64,000 nucleotides of DNA from Sphingobacterium sp. UBA4616 (lineage in GTDB: Bacteria; Bacteroidota; Bacteroidia; Sphingobacteriales; Sphingobacteriaceae), in contig DGIS01000003.1 in NCBI GenBank assembly GCA_002386525.1, positions 113,351-177,350 on the forward strand. The letters run 5' to 3'. The translations under genes were made by a program, and so were the position numbers. Below the pieces are notes generated by a model, which saw only the letters and a program-made list of their open reading frames with translations, was not told the origin of the DNA and made no database searches. Positions within the stretch are counted from its first letter, which is position 1, and each line of letters opens with the position of its first letter. Positions 24,922-34,890 of this stretch are shown here, in pieces.

Positions 24922-26475
24922 ATGAAAATTATGCTAAATAAAACCTATTGCAGCGCCGTCTATGGGATAAATGCCTGCACAATTACCGTCGAGGTAATCG
25001 TATCTACTGGCCTCCATTATTATATCGTCGGCCTGCCTGACAATGCCGTTAAAGAAAGCTTAAGACGTATCGAAAGTGCCATTAATTCCTGTCAACTTCA
25101 CATGCCGCGCCAAAAGATCGTTGTCAACTTGGCACCCGCAGATATTCGTAAAGAAGGTTCAAGTTATGACCTATCAATCGCAATAGGCATATTAGCATCT
25201 TCCGGGCAGATCACAAATATCCGTCTGGAAAACTATCTTATCTTAGGCGAGCTATCATTAGACGGAAGTATTAAGCCCATACGTGGTGTTCTACCAATTG
25301 CATTACAGGCGCGCAAAGAAGGATTTAAAGGAATAATATTACCTGAAGCCAATGCAAAAGAAGCAGCTATCGTCACCGAAATCGATGTTATTGGTGTAGA
25401 AAATCTGACCCAAGTAGTGGAATTCCTCAACAATACAGTAACAATCAAGCCTACAAAAGTTAACATACAAACGTTTTTTCAGGATGATACGGCCATTTAT
25501 GACGTCGATTTCTCTGATGTACAAGGACAGGAGAATATCAAACGAGCGCTGGAAATCGCAGCAGCTGGTGGACATAACCTTATTTTAATAGGTCCGCCAG
25601 GCGCAGGAAAAACCATGTTGGCAAAAAGACTACCAACGATCCTTCCCCCGCTCAATATGACCGAATCGCTGGAAACGACCAAAATACACTCTGTGTCTGG
25701 AAATCTAAAGGCGAAAGATTCCCTCGTCACTGCACGGCCCTTTCGTTCTCCACATCATACAATATCCGATGTAGCCATGGTAGGCGGCGGCTCAAATCCA
25801 TTGCCGGGTGAAATATCTTTATCCCATCATGGCGTATTATTCCTTGACGAATTGCCAGAATTTAAACGGAGCGTCCTCGAAGTCATGCGTCAGCCGCTGG
25901 AATCGCGTCAAATTACGATATCAAGAGCTAAACTTACCGTCGAGTACCCCGCAAGTTTTATGCTCATTGCTGCTATGAACCCCTGCCCTTGTGGTTATTT
26001 CAATCACCCCGAGAAAGAATGCATCTGCGGCACTAACACCGTCCAGCGTTATCTAAGCAAAATATCAGGACCACTTTTAGACCGTATAGACCTGCACATC
26101 GAAGTCACCCCCGTGCTATTTGACGAATTGAGTACGACACGCTCTGTAGATGATAGCCGCACGGTACGCCGTCGGGTCATTCAGACACGCGAAATCCAGA
26201 AAGAACGTTTTAAATCTTTCCCAGACGTGCATTGTAATGCACAAATGAGTACCCGATTAACGCGAGAAATATGTCAGATTGACGAAGCCGGAAGGAAATT
26301 GCTCAAAACTGCAATCGAGCGTCTCAGCCTATCCGCAAGAGCATACGATAGAATACTGAAGGTTGCCCGCACAATCGCTGATATGGAAAATAGCCCAACA
26401 ATTGATAACCACCATATCGCTGAAGCAATCCAATACAGAAATTTAGATCGGGAAACCTGGAACGGAAAATTTTAG
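24922..26475 (+). CDS. comM: YifB/ComM-family Mg-chelatase-like AAA+ ATPase
   Basis: 517 residues. N-terminal ChlI-type domain ([33 protein letters not shown]), AAA+ core with Walker [16 protein letters not shown], Walker [11 protein letters not shown], sensor [12 protein letters not shown] with a Cys cluster (CPCG...ECICG), and the C-terminal helical lid ([18 protein letters not shown]). In Vibrio, ComM promotes branch migration during natural transformation; in most bacteria the role is open. The start could instead be ATG 24931. Its stop overlaps the converging rhomboid gene by 4 bp. Confidence 0.93.
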   Translation: MKIMLNKTYCSAVYGINACTITVEVIVSTGLHYYIVGLPDNAVKESLRRIESAINSCQLHMPRQKIVVNLAPADIRKEGSSYDLSIAIGILASSGQITNIRLENYLILGELSLDGSIKPIRGVLPIALQARKEGFKGIILPEANAKEAAIVTEIDVIGVENLTQVVEFLNNTVTIKPTKVNIQTFFQDDTAIYDVDFSDVQGQENIKRALEIAAAGGHNLILIGPPGAGKTMLAKRLPTILPPLNMTESLETTKIHSVSGNLKAKDSLVTARPFRSPHHTISDVAMVGGGSNPLPGEISLSHHGVLFLDELPEFKRSVLEVMRQPLESRQITISRAKLTVEYPASFMLIAAMNPCPCGYFNHPEKECICGTNTVQRYLSKISGPLLDRIDLHIEVTPVLFDELSTTRSVDDSRTVRRRVIQTREIQKERFKSFPDVHCNAQMSTRLTREICQIDEAGRKLLKTAIERLSLSARAYDRILKVARTIADMENSPTIDNHHIAEAIQYRNLDRETWNGKF

Positions 26476-27095
26476 AATTGTGCCAGACAATGTTTGATAA
26501 CCCATGGAAAACAGATGATCGTCAGGATTAGTCCCGACAGCGCACCAAAGAAATGGGCATCGTGATTAATACCATCCTGTCCCTTTTTGGACGCCCATAC
26601 ACAATAACCTAAAAACAGAAATGCAAATAAGTAAGCTGGCATAGGAATAATCATCATTACCCCAATGGTCACTTTAGGGTCGAAAAGAATATAACTAAAC
26701 AGCACCGCACAGATGGCACCTGAAGCACCCAAACTATAGTAACCTGGATTATTTTTCTGCTGTACGATGGTTGGAATATCGCTCAGGATCAAGCTGCCTA
26801 CATAAATAACAGCAAATAAGATATGGCCATAGGGACTTGCAGCAGCAAGTATACGTTCTAAACCAAACCCAAAATAGTAAAAGGTAAGCATATTGAACAG
26901 CAGATGTCCCCAATCCTTGTGCACAAAACCACTTGTCAGGATCGTAAAGACATTGCGGTTGCGTGCAATACTGTAGGGATGCAACATCAGTTTGCCGAAA
27001 AGTTGTTCATGTGAAAAAGTATAGACGCTGACGGCGATCGTAAAAAAGAAGATAATACTCGCAACAGGCGTTTCGGTTAAATAAGTTAATAGCAT
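26472..27095 (-). CDS. Rhomboid-family intramembrane serine protease
   Basis: 207 residues, six predicted transmembrane helices. Catalytic serine in [13 protein letters not shown] (GASG), catalytic histidine in [11 protein letters not shown], and the membrane-embedded [11 protein letters not shown] loop-1 motif, all in the expected order. Cleaves transmembrane substrates in the inner membrane; substrates unknown. The N-terminal part is slightly different from the usual PVT start. Nine bp downstream of the LUD gene, so co-transcription is likely. Confidence 0.9.
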   Translation of the reverse strand: MLLTYLTETPVASIIFFFTIAVSVYTFSHEQLFGKLMLHPYSIARNRNVFTILTSGFVHKDWGHLLFNMLTFYYFGFGLERILAAASPYGHILFAVIYVGSLILSDIPTIVQQKNNPGYYSLGASGAICAVLFSYILFDPKVTIGVMMIIPMPAYLFAFLFLGYCVWASKKGQDGINHDAHFFGALSGLILTIICFPWVIKHCLAQF

Positions 27096-27103
27096 AATAA
27101 TTT

Positions 27104-27751
27104 CTAAAATCTATCCTCTAAAAGTAAAACATAAAGTTCTTTTGGCCCATGTGCTCCCAAAACCAACCTCTTCTCAATATCAGCCGTTCTGGACGGGCCG
27201 GTAATGGTGGAAATCATCGTCGGAATCTCCTGACCGTAACGTTTCTGCATATAAGCCAAAGCATCTTTCAAATCCCAGACCAATTGCGAAGCCTTGGCAA
27301 CGACAATATGAATGGGGGGATATATACTCAACCGCCGTCCGGAAGCATTTGCATTACTCACCATAACACTTCCATTACGAGCTATTAAAGCCTCACAAGA
27401 GGTGATACTGGCATTTGCCAATTCAAAATCCTTCTCTGTTTTCAAAAAGGGAAAACCATAGGGACTGAGTAAGTTTTGAATACCTTGTTCCCAAGCATAG
27501 ATATTTTTAATGCTATTTACTTCGGTCAATGAAATCAAATTTTCAATCAGACCAATCTCGCCATCACAATATAGAAATTTGCCTCCCGCAGCGGTCAATT
27601 CACGCACAAAAACAAGATCCACTAATTCATCTTCATCATGGTAAAGAGCAGTTTCCTTAAAATTCGGATGGGGATTATCATTTTTTTGTAGTAATGCCTG
27701 ACGTACCCGTTTTAACATTACCTCCTTCGCAGTTGCGTTCTTCACGTTCAT
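27104..27751 (-). CDS. LUD (LutC/YkgG)-domain protein
   Basis: 215 residues, LUD-domain protein related to LutC of lactate utilisation, but without LutA or LutB here. Signature SITSCEALIARNGSVMVSN and TGPSRTADIEKRLVLGAHGPKELYVLLL are intact. The start is ambiguous: ATG 27751 lies only 4 nt after a perfect -7 box, implying a leaderless transcript. ATG 27718 (MLKRVRQALL) is preceded by AAGGAGGTA, but with very tight spacing. In other Bacteroidota I remember this gene near ftsH, as here. Confidence 0.85.
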   Translation of the reverse strand: MNVKNATAKEVMLKRVRQALLQKNDNPHPNFKETALYHDEDELVDLVFVRELTAAGGKFLYCDGEIGLIENLISLTEVNSIKNIYAWEQGIQNLLSPYGFPFLKTEKDFELANASITSCEALIARNGSVMVSNANASGRRLSIYPPIHIVVAKASQLVWDLKDALAYMQKRYGQEIPTMISTITGPSRTADIEKRLVLGAHGPKELYVLLLEDRF

Positions 27752-27755
27752 GGCG

Positions 27756-27763
27756 CAAATATA
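27756..27763 (-). promoter_or_regulatory. -7 box abutting the LUD gene start
   Basis: TATATTTG on the minus strand, with 4 nt (CGCC) between it and the ATG at 27751. The -33 TTG is not at the usual spacing. If used, transcription starts at or inside the start codon. Confidence 0.45.
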
Positions 27764-27768
27764 TAAAT

Positions 27769-27794
27769 GCAGCGCTAGATAATTCTAGCGCTGC
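27769..27794 (-). terminator. Terminator of rsfS-ftsH
   Basis: Perfect 11-bp GC-rich stem GCAGCGCTAGA/TCTAGCGCTGC (27769-27779 with 27784-27794), loop TAAT, 10 bp past the ftsH stop, followed on the minus strand by an AT-rich stretch. It separates ftsH from the LUD gene. Confidence 0.65.
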
Positions 27795-27804
27795 AACATT
27801 CAAA

Positions 27805-29886
27805 TTAATTCAAATTATTGGACGGATTGTCTGAAATCGGACCATCGCTGGATCGCGCTTCATCCGGATGAATATCTAAGGGTAAATCAGTTTGTGGTAC
27901 ACCACCACCGTCGGCACCATTCACAAACTCCTCGTAAGTAGTCTTGGTTTCAAATGGACGCTTCCCTAGTATCTCTTCCAAATCCGATTGAAAGAGGATT
28001 TCCTTTTCCAATAGCTTCTCCGCTATTTTGATCAGTCCTTCACGTTTATCCAGCAATAACTGTTTAGTACGTGCATAAACATCACTGATCAAGTTACGGA
28101 CCTCTGCATCAATCAACTCTGCCGTTTTGTCAGAATATGGCTTCTGGAACGATGCCTCCGAGCTGTCTCTGAAAGAAACATTTCCCACTTTGTCATTCAT
28201 ACCGTATATCGCGATCATTGCATACGAAAGCTGCGTAATACGCTCCAAGTCGTTTTGAGCACCAGTTGAAATTCTTCCAAAAGTAATATCTTCAGCTACA
28301 CGCCCTCCCATGGTCATACATAAGCTATCGATAAGCTGCTCTGTCGTATATAAAAACTGCTCTCGGGGAAGATACTGCGCGTATCCCAAAGCAGCCACAC
28401 CGCGGGGCACAATAGATACTTTAACCAAAGGATCTGCATGTTCCAAAAACCAGCCAGCAATAGCATGCCCAGCTTCATGATAAGCAACAATACGTTTCTC
28501 TTCCGGAGAGATAATTTTATTCTTTTTCTCAAGACCACCGATCACACGATCAACTGCGTCCTGAAAATCTTGCATATCAATTTCTGGTTTATTTTTGCGG
28601 GCAGCAATAAGTGCGGCCTCATTACATACATTGGCAATTTCTGCTCCTGCAAAACCAGGAGTCTGTGCAGATAATTTTTTTGCATCAACCTCAGCCGACA
28701 ACTTCAGTGGTTTAAGATGCACTTTAAAAATTTGCTCACGGCCGATCAAATCTGGTTTATCAATCGAAATTTGACGGTCGAAACGTCCCGGACGCAGCAA
28801 TGCCGTATCTAATACGTCGATACGGTTAGTAGCTGCTAAAATAATAACACCCGAATCCGTGCCAAAACCATCCATCTCCACTAACAATTGATTCAACGTA
28901 TTTTCACGCTCGTCATTTCCACCCATCATTGAATTCTTACCCCGGGCACGGCCAATTGCGTCAATCTCATCAATGAAAATGATACAGGGCGCTTTTTCTT
29001 TAGCTTGTTTAAACAAATCACGAACACGAGATGCACCTACCCCCACAAACATTTCCACAAAGTCGGATCCCGATAGTGAAAAGAATGGAACTTGAGCTTC
29101 ACCAGCCACAGCTTTTGCTAGCAATGTCTTACCTGTTCCTGGAGGCCCTACAAGCAATGCTCCCTTTGGAATTTTACCTCCAAGATTTGTATACTTACGC
29201 GGATTTTTCAAGAAATCCACAATTTCCATAACTTCCTGCTTCGCCTCTTCAAGACCAGCCACATCGTTAAATGTAATATTGATCTGAGCCTCTTTATCAA
29301 ATAATTGAGCTTTCGACTTACCAATATTGAAGATAGCACCGCCACCACCGCCGGCACCGCCGCCCATACGGCGCATCAAGAAAATCCAGATCGCAGCCAA
29401 CACCAATAATGGCAACATAAAGGTGATAAACCAGCTCGCCCATGGATTAGAACGGTCATCATACGTTAACTGTACCTTTGGTGTACCAGGCGCTAACTCA
29501 GCTTGCGAAGCAGCTAACTTTTTCTCCAAAACATCGGGAGAAGCGTCTTTAAAAATATATTGTGGTCCTTTGTCCTCTTGCCCAGATAAACTTGGTAAAG
29601 GATCGGAGGTCTTTACAGCATCCTTAAAACTAGGATTATCTTTCCAGCCCTTCTTCAGATACACCTCAACCTCTACAAGATCATTTTTCTTATAAGCGAC
29701 AAGGCGCTCTACAGAGCCTGTGTTCAACATGCGTGTCTCAAAATCGCTATAGCTAACTTCCTTAGCTGGGTTTTCTCCAAAAACGTACTGTAAGGCAAAA
29801 AAACCTAAAAACATGGCAATCATAAGCCACACAAAATTAAATTTTGGCGGTTTTGGGCTTACCTTACTACTCGGGATTTTTTTCAT
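27805..29886 (-). CDS. ftsH: ATP-dependent zinc metalloprotease FtsH
   Basis: Membrane-anchored AAA+ protease degrading misfolded and regulatory membrane and cytoplasmic proteins. 693 residues. Two transmembrane helices (about 18-35 and 150-170) flank a periplasmic domain. Then Gly-rich linker, Walker A GPPGTGKT (247-254), Walker B IIFIDEID (301-308), SRH region [18 protein letters not shown], and zinc site HEAGH (469-473). C-terminal tail is acidic and proline-rich. Starts 44 bp after rsfS; ended by the hairpin at 27769. Confidence 0.97.
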   Translation of the reverse strand: MKKIPSSKVSPKPPKFNFVWLMIAMFLGFFALQYVFGENPAKEVSYSDFETRMLNTGSVERLVAYKKNDLVEVEVYLKKGWKDNPSFKDAVKTSDPLPSLSGQEDKGPQYIFKDASPDVLEKKLAASQAELAPGTPKVQLTYDDRSNPWASWFITFMLPLLVLAAIWIFLMRRMGGGAGGGGGAIFNIGKSKAQLFDKEAQINITFNDVAGLEEAKQEVMEIVDFLKNPRKYTNLGGKIPKGALLVGPPGTGKTLLAKAVAGEAQVPFFSLSGSDFVEMFVGVGASRVRDLFKQAKEKAPCIIFIDEIDAIGRARGKNSMMGGNDERENTLNQLLVEMDGFGTDSGVIILAATNRIDVLDTALLRPGRFDRQISIDKPDLIGREQIFKVHLKPLKLSAEVDAKKLSAQTPGFAGAEIANVCNEAALIAARKNKPEIDMQDFQDAVDRVIGGLEKKNKIISPEEKRIVAYHEAGHAIAGWFLEHADPLVKVSIVPRGVAALGYAQYLPREQFLYTTEQLIDSLCMTMGGRVAEDITFGRISTGAQNDLERITQLSYAMIAIYGMNDKVGNVSFRDSSEASFQKPYSDKTAELIDAEVRNLISDVYARTKQLLLDKREGLIKIAEKLLEKEILFQSDLEEILGKRPFETKTTYEEFVNGADGGGVPQTDLPLDIHPDEARSSDGPISDNPSNNLN

Positions 29887-29930
29887 TATATCGTAATTAT
29901 ATTTTCTTGATAAATTTTAATTGAAGACAA

Positions 29931-30305
29931 TTAGGCGCTCTGGAAATGCTGAATCTCTGCATCTCCCCATAAATCTTCGATACCATAATGCGCTCGTTTT
30001 TCGGTCTTAAAGATATGTACAACCACATCCACAAAATCCAAAATCAACCACTCACCATTGGATTGTCCTTCTTTATATTGGGGTTCTTGACCAAATGTCT
30101 TGTAAACTTCGTCTTCGACACTTTTTGCTATCGCATTGACCTGAATGTTGGAATCAGCATGACAAATAACAAAATAATCAGAAACAGAACTGTGAAGATC
30201 TCTTAAATCCAAACGAACAATCTCGTTTGCTTTCTTTTCTTGCATACCGTAAACGATAATTTCTGATAGACGTTGGGACAATTCTGTACTTTTATTTTTA
30301 CTCAT
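29931..30305 (-). CDS. rsfS: Ribosomal silencing factor RsfS
   Basis: 124 residues, RsfS/YbeB/Iojap family: binds ribosomal protein uL14 and blocks 50S-30S joining when nutrients are scarce. Motifs LDLRDLHSSVSDYFVICHADSNIQVNAIA and EWLILDFVDVVVHIFKTEKRAHYGIEDLWGDA are the complete family signature. Upstream of ftsH on the same strand; divergent from birA with a 47-bp gap. Confidence 0.94.
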   Translation of the reverse strand: MSKNKSTELSQRLSEIIVYGMQEKKANEIVRLDLRDLHSSVSDYFVICHADSNIQVNAIAKSVEDEVYKTFGQEPQYKEGQSNGEWLILDFVDVVVHIFKTEKRAHYGIEDLWGDAEIQHFQSA

Positions 30306-30352
30306 TAAAAAATATGATAGTTTTGACTTAATATTTATTTAATACTTTCAGT

Positions 30353-31123
30353 TTGCAAAATAACAATATTTCGGGACTTATCATCGGCCAAAATACAATA
30401 TATCTTGACAAAGTCGCCTCTACAAACGATTATCTCAGGGAATTATTGTCAAAATTCAAGCCACTAGCGGAAGGGACTGCCATTTTAGCAGAAGAACAGT
30501 TCCAAGGTAAAGGCCAGCGAGGAAGCTCATGGATCAGTGAACCGGGGAAAAATCTCACGACATCTATCCTTTTGAGGCCCTATTTCTTACCAATAGCGCA
30601 ACAATTCTCACTTTCGGCTACCATCGCCATTGCAACCGCCAACTGGTTGAAAACCAAAGTTGAGCATCCTGTTGCCGTAAAATGGCCCAATGATATCTAC
30701 GTCAATTCAAAGAAAATAGCCGGTATTTTAATAGAAAATACATTAAAAGGCCATAATATCAATAGCGCTATCATAGGAATCGGTATAAATATCAATCAAA
30801 CTAATTTTGACACAACATCAACAATAACCTCTTTAGCATGCCTAACCGATCGAACCGATTACGACATAAAGAACTTAGCGGATGAGCTGTATCAAAGTAT
30901 ACACCTGGAATATTTGAACCTCTTTCACAAGGGATCCCACTATCAGCTAAACAAATACAACGAATTATTATTCTGGAAAGGCGAAGAAAAACCATTTTTA
31001 ATCGCTGGCACCAAGCAAACGGGCATTATTCAGCAGGTATCTGCCGAAGGTAAACTAAAGATTTTATTAGATAACCAATTACAAGAATTTGATATCAAAG
31101 AGATTACGCATCTCATTTCTTAA
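30353..31123 (+). CDS. birA: Biotin--[acetyl-CoA-carboxylase] ligase
   Basis: Attaches biotin to the carboxylase carrier protein. 256 residues without an N-terminal DNA-binding domain, so a class I ligase that does not regulate transcription. Motifs are DKVASTNDYLREL, the biotinyl-AMP loop GKGQRGSSWISEPGKNL, VAVKWPNDIYVNSKKIAGILIE and IGIGININQ. The start codon appears to be TTG at 30353 (residues MQNNNISGL after initiation), the N-terminus usual in Bacteroidota. Only 47 bp separate it from rsfS. Confidence 0.92.
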   Translation: MQNNNISGLIIGQNTIYLDKVASTNDYLRELLSKFKPLAEGTAILAEEQFQGKGQRGSSWISEPGKNLTTSILLRPYFLPIAQQFSLSATIAIATANWLKTKVEHPVAVKWPNDIYVNSKKIAGILIENTLKGHNINSAIIGIGININQTNFDTTSTITSLACLTDRTDYDIKNLADELYQSIHLEYLNLFHKGSHYQLNKYNELLFWKGEEKPFLIAGTKQTGIIQQVSAEGKLKILLDNQLQEFDIKEITHLIS

Positions 31124-31173
31124 TCTTTACAAAAAAAGCAGAACCCATTTTTAGAAATATCAAAGCTTTGTTC

Positions 31174-31181
31174 TAACTTTG
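31174..31181 (+). promoter_or_regulatory. -7 box for the DsbD alpha-domain gene
   Basis: TAACTTTG, perfect TAnnTTTG, about 98 bp before the ATG at 31279; no TTG at -33. Confidence 0.45.
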
Positions 31182-31278
31182 TCAAAGCGTGATTAAACCT
31201 TTATTCACCCAACGTATCTAATAAAAACAACACACTGCAATAATTGTAGCGGAAAAAGAAAGAACAAATTAAAGTCTG

Positions 31279-31728
31279 ATGAAAAAATTAATACTGTTAA
31301 TGACTGCAGTGATTTTTGCAGTTACGGGAGCATTCGCTCAAATTCACAAACCAGTAAAATGGACAGTGGCCAGCAAAAAGCTAAATAGCAAAGAAGCTGT
31401 CGTATATGTAAAAGCTACCATCCAAAATGGATGGCACATTTATTCACAAAATATAAAGGATGGTGGACCAATCCCAACTTCTTTCACTTTTGCTAAAGCG
31501 GCTGATTATACCTTAGTTGGTAAAACTGCTGAGCCAAAACCAAAAGTGAAACATGAAGACGTATTTAAAATGGATGTAGGTTACTTTACAAATGAAGTGA
31601 TATTTCAACAAAAAGTAACGTTAAACAAAGGTACTGCAACAGTTAAAGGTACAGTCGAGTGGCAAGCATGTGATGCTTCACAATGTCTTCCTCCAGATGA
31701 ATATGCTTTTGCTGTGACAATCAAATAG
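31279..31728 (+). CDS. Stand-alone DsbD N-terminal (alpha) domain
   Basis: 149 residues with a signal peptide (LILLMTAVIFAVTGAFAQ). The body is the DsbD alpha-domain fold: VKATIQNGWHIYSQNIKDGGPIPTSF, and the redox pair in EWQACDASQCLPP. In E. coli this domain is fused to the membrane and thioredoxin parts; here it is a separate gene 86 bp upstream of the rest, with a terminator hairpin between. It would pass electrons from the DsbD core to periplasmic substrates. Confidence 0.88.
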   Translation: MKKLILLMTAVIFAVTGAFAQIHKPVKWTVASKKLNSKEAVVYVKATIQNGWHIYSQNIKDGGPIPTSFTFAKAADYTLVGKTAEPKPKVKHEDVFKMDVGYFTNEVIFQQKVTLNKGTATVKGTVEWQACDASQCLPPDEYAFAVTIK

Positions 31729-31757
31729 TAAAAATGATTCTATAAGGATAAATTAAT

Positions 31758-31783
31758 AAGGCGATTCTCATCGCCTTTTTTTA
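31758..31783 (+). terminator. Terminator between the DsbD-alpha gene and dsbD
   Basis: 7-bp stem AAGGCGA/TCGCCTT, loop TTCTCA, followed by a T-run. Confidence 0.75.
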
Positions 31784-31814
31784 TTTTTGAACCTAACATC
31801 TGAAATACATACGC

Positions 31815-33521
31815 ATGTTAAAAAATACATTCATTTTACTTCTGATTGCTTTTTTCAGTCTTTCGTTAACAACAGCGACGCTTGCATCGACACAAGATAG
31901 CTTAGCGAGTACAGAAGGACTTCAATTTGAATCATCACCGGACACATCTAATGCAGTTGAAGCAGTACCGGAAGACCTTAATTTTACAGCCTCACCCGAC
32001 ACGACGGTTAGCCAGGATAGCAGTAAAACCGCTCCAGCTAAAATAAACGCCTCCTCAGGCAATCCAGAAACGGGAAAGAAATCACTTTGGAGCATATTTA
32101 TTGCCGGATTAGTAGGTGGTTTTGCAGCACTACTTATGCCCTGTATATTTCCAATGTTGCCCCTAACGGTGAGTTATTTTACGAAACAAGCAGGAAGTCG
32201 GACTAGCGGTATCAGCAAGGCACTACTTTATGGCCTCTTCATCATTGTCATCTATGTCGCTTTAGGAATGGTCATCACCATTTCCTTCGGTTCCGACGCG
32301 TTAAATGCTTTATCAACAGATGGGATATTTAATTTCTTATTCTTCCTGTTATTGGTTGTTTTTGCCGCGTCTTTTTTTGGTGCCTTTGAGATCACTTTAC
32401 CGAGCTCTTTCGTCAATAAAATGGATGCCAAATCCGATAAAGGCGGCCTAATAGGCCTCTTCTTTATGGCCTTTAGCCTTTCGCTGGTATCGTTCTCCTG
32501 TACCGGCCCCATTATTGGAACGTTATTGGTAGAAGCTGCCTCAAAAGGAGAGCGCCTAGCTCCCGCAATCGGTATGCTCGGTTTCTCCATAGCGCTTGCC
32601 ATTCCTTTTGGTTTATTTGCGATGTTCCCATCGATGCTAAAATCCCTCCCCAAATCGGGCGGGTGGCTAAATTCGGTAAAGGTCGTACTCGGCTTCTTAG
32701 AACTCGCACTAGCATTAAAGTTCCTTTCAAATGTAGATCTGGCTTACCATTGGAATTGGCTAGATAGAGAAATATTCTTATCACTATGGATTGCTATCTT
32801 TGGCCTGATGGGATTATATCTTATTGGAAAAATTAAGTTTTCCCACGACAGTGAACTAAAATTTCTTTCTGTACCGAGAACTATCTTGGCTGTCATTGTA
32901 TTCGCATTCGTCATTTATATGGTACCCGGATTATGGGGTGCGCCATTGAAGTCCATTTCGGCATTCCTTCCCCCTACAGCAACTCAGGATTTTGACCTGT
33001 CTACTGGAGTAGGCGGTTCACCAGCGCATAGCGATGGTAAGGTCAAAAAATACGCTGAAATCTTTCATGAACGGGGCACGCCAAAAGGATTTGATCCTTA
33101 TTACGATTATGAGGAAGCTCTAGCAGCTTCAAAAGAGCAAAATAAGCCGGTACTCATTGATTTCACAGGCTGGAATTGTGTCAATTGCCGGAAAATGGAA
33201 GCCAATGTATGGACTGATCCCGCAGTTGCCAAACTATTGAAGGAAGAGTTTATTATGGCTGAATTATTTGTCGATGACAAAACCAAATTACCGGAAAGTG
33301 AGCAGTTTATTTCAAAATACAGTGGGAAAAAGATAAAAACGATAGGAAATAAAAACAGTGATTTCCAAGCCTCGACTTTCGACAGCAATTCGCAACCACT
33401 ATACGTGATCGTCGATTCATCCGGAACCGTATTGGTCCCGAAAACAGGTGCAAACTATAACGTTACAGAATATATTGCTTTCCTTCAGAGTGGAATTGAC
33501 GCTTTTAAGGCAAAGAAATAG
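31815..33521 (+). CDS. dsbD: DsbD beta-gamma: thiol-disulfide interchange membrane protein
   Basis: 568 residues. Signal peptide, then a low-complexity Ser/Thr/Pro-rich linker with twin SPDTS/SPDTT repeats (about 35-85). The CcdA-like membrane domain of eight helices has the PCIFPMLPLTVSYF motif (paired Cys with SFSCTGPIIGTLLVE), and a C-terminal thioredoxin domain has the redox site WNCVNCRKME. Transfers reducing equivalents from cytoplasmic thioredoxin to the periplasm. It lacks the alpha domain, supplied by the gene just upstream. Confidence 0.94.
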   Translation: MLKNTFILLLIAFFSLSLTTATLASTQDSLASTEGLQFESSPDTSNAVEAVPEDLNFTASPDTTVSQDSSKTAPAKINASSGNPETGKKSLWSIFIAGLVGGFAALLMPCIFPMLPLTVSYFTKQAGSRTSGISKALLYGLFIIVIYVALGMVITISFGSDALNALSTDGIFNFLFFLLLVVFAASFFGAFEITLPSSFVNKMDAKSDKGGLIGLFFMAFSLSLVSFSCTGPIIGTLLVEAASKGERLAPAIGMLGFSIALAIPFGLFAMFPSMLKSLPKSGGWLNSVKVVLGFLELALALKFLSNVDLAYHWNWLDREIFLSLWIAIFGLMGLYLIGKIKFSHDSELKFLSVPRTILAVIVFAFVIYMVPGLWGAPLKSISAFLPPTATQDFDLSTGVGGSPAHSDGKVKKYAEIFHERGTPKGFDPYYDYEEALAASKEQNKPVLIDFTGWNCVNCRKMEANVWTDPAVAKLLKEEFIMAELFVDDKTKLPESEQFISKYSGKKIKTIGNKNSDFQASTFDSNSQPLYVIVDSSGTVLVPKTGANYNVTEYIAFLQSGIDAFKAKK

Positions 33522-33581
33522 TCCGTATACGATTGGAGACATTCGACAAGAATAGCATACATGAACAATATAGGTAATTAT

Positions 33582-33589
33582 TAAGTTTG
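33582..33589 (+). promoter_or_regulatory. Upstream -7 box for pfkA
   Basis: TAAGTTTG, perfect match, 133 bp before the pfkA ATG. No good TTG at -33. Would give a long leader containing the hairpin at 33644. Confidence 0.35.
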
Positions 33590-33643
33590 CATTATCTTTA
33601 GCTTAACCTGAAATAAAGTGGAGTAAAAAAGCCATTACCAGTT

Positions 33644-33661
33644 GCCAATAGCATTATTGGC
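33644..33661 (+). other. Hairpin upstream of pfkA
   Basis: Perfect 7-bp stem GCCAATA/TATTGGC with GCAT loop, 61 bp upstream of the start codon and just upstream of the proximal promoter. No T-run, so not a terminator; a possible operator or leader structure. Confidence 0.35.
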
Positions 33662-33684
33662 GATAGCTAATAAAGGAAATATAA

Positions 33685-33715
33685 TTGTATATACGCTTGA
33701 AAAAAGCTAAGTTTG
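33685..33715 (+). promoter_or_regulatory. Proximal promoter of pfkA, near-leaderless
   Basis: TTG at 33685-33687, exactly 20 bp, then TAAGTTTG at 33708-33715. The ATG follows after 7 nt, so the transcript should have essentially no leader. The box shares ATTG(T/C)ATATA and CTAAGTTTG ends with the 34-bp conserved promoter box. Confidence 0.6.
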
Positions 33716-33722
33716 AGTACGT

Positions 33723-34697
33723 ATGAGTAACATTAAAAAAATTGCTGTTCTGACATCTGGAGGAGATGCTCCAGGAATGAATGCTGGTATCCGCGCTGTT
33801 GTTAGGGCGGGAATCTACAATAATCTTGAAGTATTTGGTGTAAGAAGAGGTTATGATGGTCTTGTTAATGGAGAGATTGTCCCTATGGATGCCAAATCTG
33901 TAGCGAATATCATACAACGTGGCGGCACTATCCTTAAAACTGCCCGTAGCGAAGCCTTTAAAACGATAGAAGGACGTAAACAGGCTTATGAAAACTTACG
34001 CAGCCACGGTATTGATGCCATGGTGGTTATCGGCGGGGATGGTACATTTACGGGCGCATCCAAATTTATTGAAGAATTCGATTTTCCTATTATTGGCCTT
34101 CCAGGTACAATCGACAACGATTTGGCCGGCACAGACTTTACTATTGGCTATGATACAGCCATTAATACTGTTATCCAAGCTGTAGACAAAATTCGCGATA
34201 CTGCCGAGTCTCACGATAGGCTATTTGTGATAGAAGTAATGGGACGCGATTCAGGTCTTATTGCCGTCCGTTCAGGAATCAGTACCGGCGCAGAAGCAGT
34301 CTTGGTTCCTGAGTTTGAAGTGGACTATGACGCAATCATGAAAAGGCTCGACAAGACGCGTAAAAATAAATCATCCCGTATCATTATCGTTGCTGAAGGT
34401 GATAAAGAAGGGGGTATGGTTGTATCAGAAAAAATCAAGGAAAATTTCCCACATTACGATGTTAGGCTTTCTATTTTAGGACATATTCAACGTGGTGGAA
34501 GTCCGACATGTATGGATCGTGTCTTAGCAAGCAGGCTTGGCGTAGCTGCCGTAGAGGCTTTACTACAAGGCCGCAGAGGTGAAATGGCCGGACTAATCTG
34601 CAGTGAGGTAAGATTTACTCCTTTTAAAAGCGCCATTAAACACCATGTAAAAATGAACGAAGATTTGCTTCGTATCATCGAGATCCTTTCGCTGTAA
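33723..34697 (+). CDS. pfkA: ATP-dependent 6-phosphofructokinase
   Basis: Glycolytic kinase converting fructose 6-phosphate to the 1,6-bisphosphate. 324 residues, normal for bacterial group I enzymes. ATP site GGDAPGMNAGIRAVVR and GGDGTFTGA, catalytic loop PGTIDNDLAGTDFTIGYDTAIN, substrate loop VIEVMGRDSGLIAVRSG, and LGHIQRGGSPTCMDRVLASRLG near the C-terminus. The glycine in GGDG suggests ATP and not PPi as phosphate donor. Monocistronic, closed by a strong terminator. Confidence 0.96.
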   Translation: MSNIKKIAVLTSGGDAPGMNAGIRAVVRAGIYNNLEVFGVRRGYDGLVNGEIVPMDAKSVANIIQRGGTILKTARSEAFKTIEGRKQAYENLRSHGIDAMVVIGGDGTFTGASKFIEEFDFPIIGLPGTIDNDLAGTDFTIGYDTAINTVIQAVDKIRDTAESHDRLFVIEVMGRDSGLIAVRSGISTGAEAVLVPEFEVDYDAIMKRLDKTRKNKSSRIIIVAEGDKEGGMVVSEKIKENFPHYDVRLSILGHIQRGGSPTCMDRVLASRLGVAAVEALLQGRRGEMAGLICSEVRFTPFKSAIKHHVKMNEDLLRIIEILSL

Positions 34698-34733
34698 AAG
34701 ATATCGTTTAGTCTCAACTTCATATAAAAAAAT

Positions 34734-34772
34734 GTGGCTTGTCCAACCTTTTGGACAGCCACGTTTTTTTTT
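34734..34772 (+). terminator. Terminator of pfkA
   Basis: GC-rich stem of about 12 bp with one bulged T (34734-34746 with 34751-34762), followed by nine T. Confidence 0.85.
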
Positions 34773-34890
34773 GACTTTATACAGATCTCCCCAAAACACT
34801 ATTGCAGCTATAAAGGAAACTTACTTGACTTTTAAACTCTTCGCTTTATTAGCACAAAACGAACTATAGCACACGATCTCATAAAAATTA

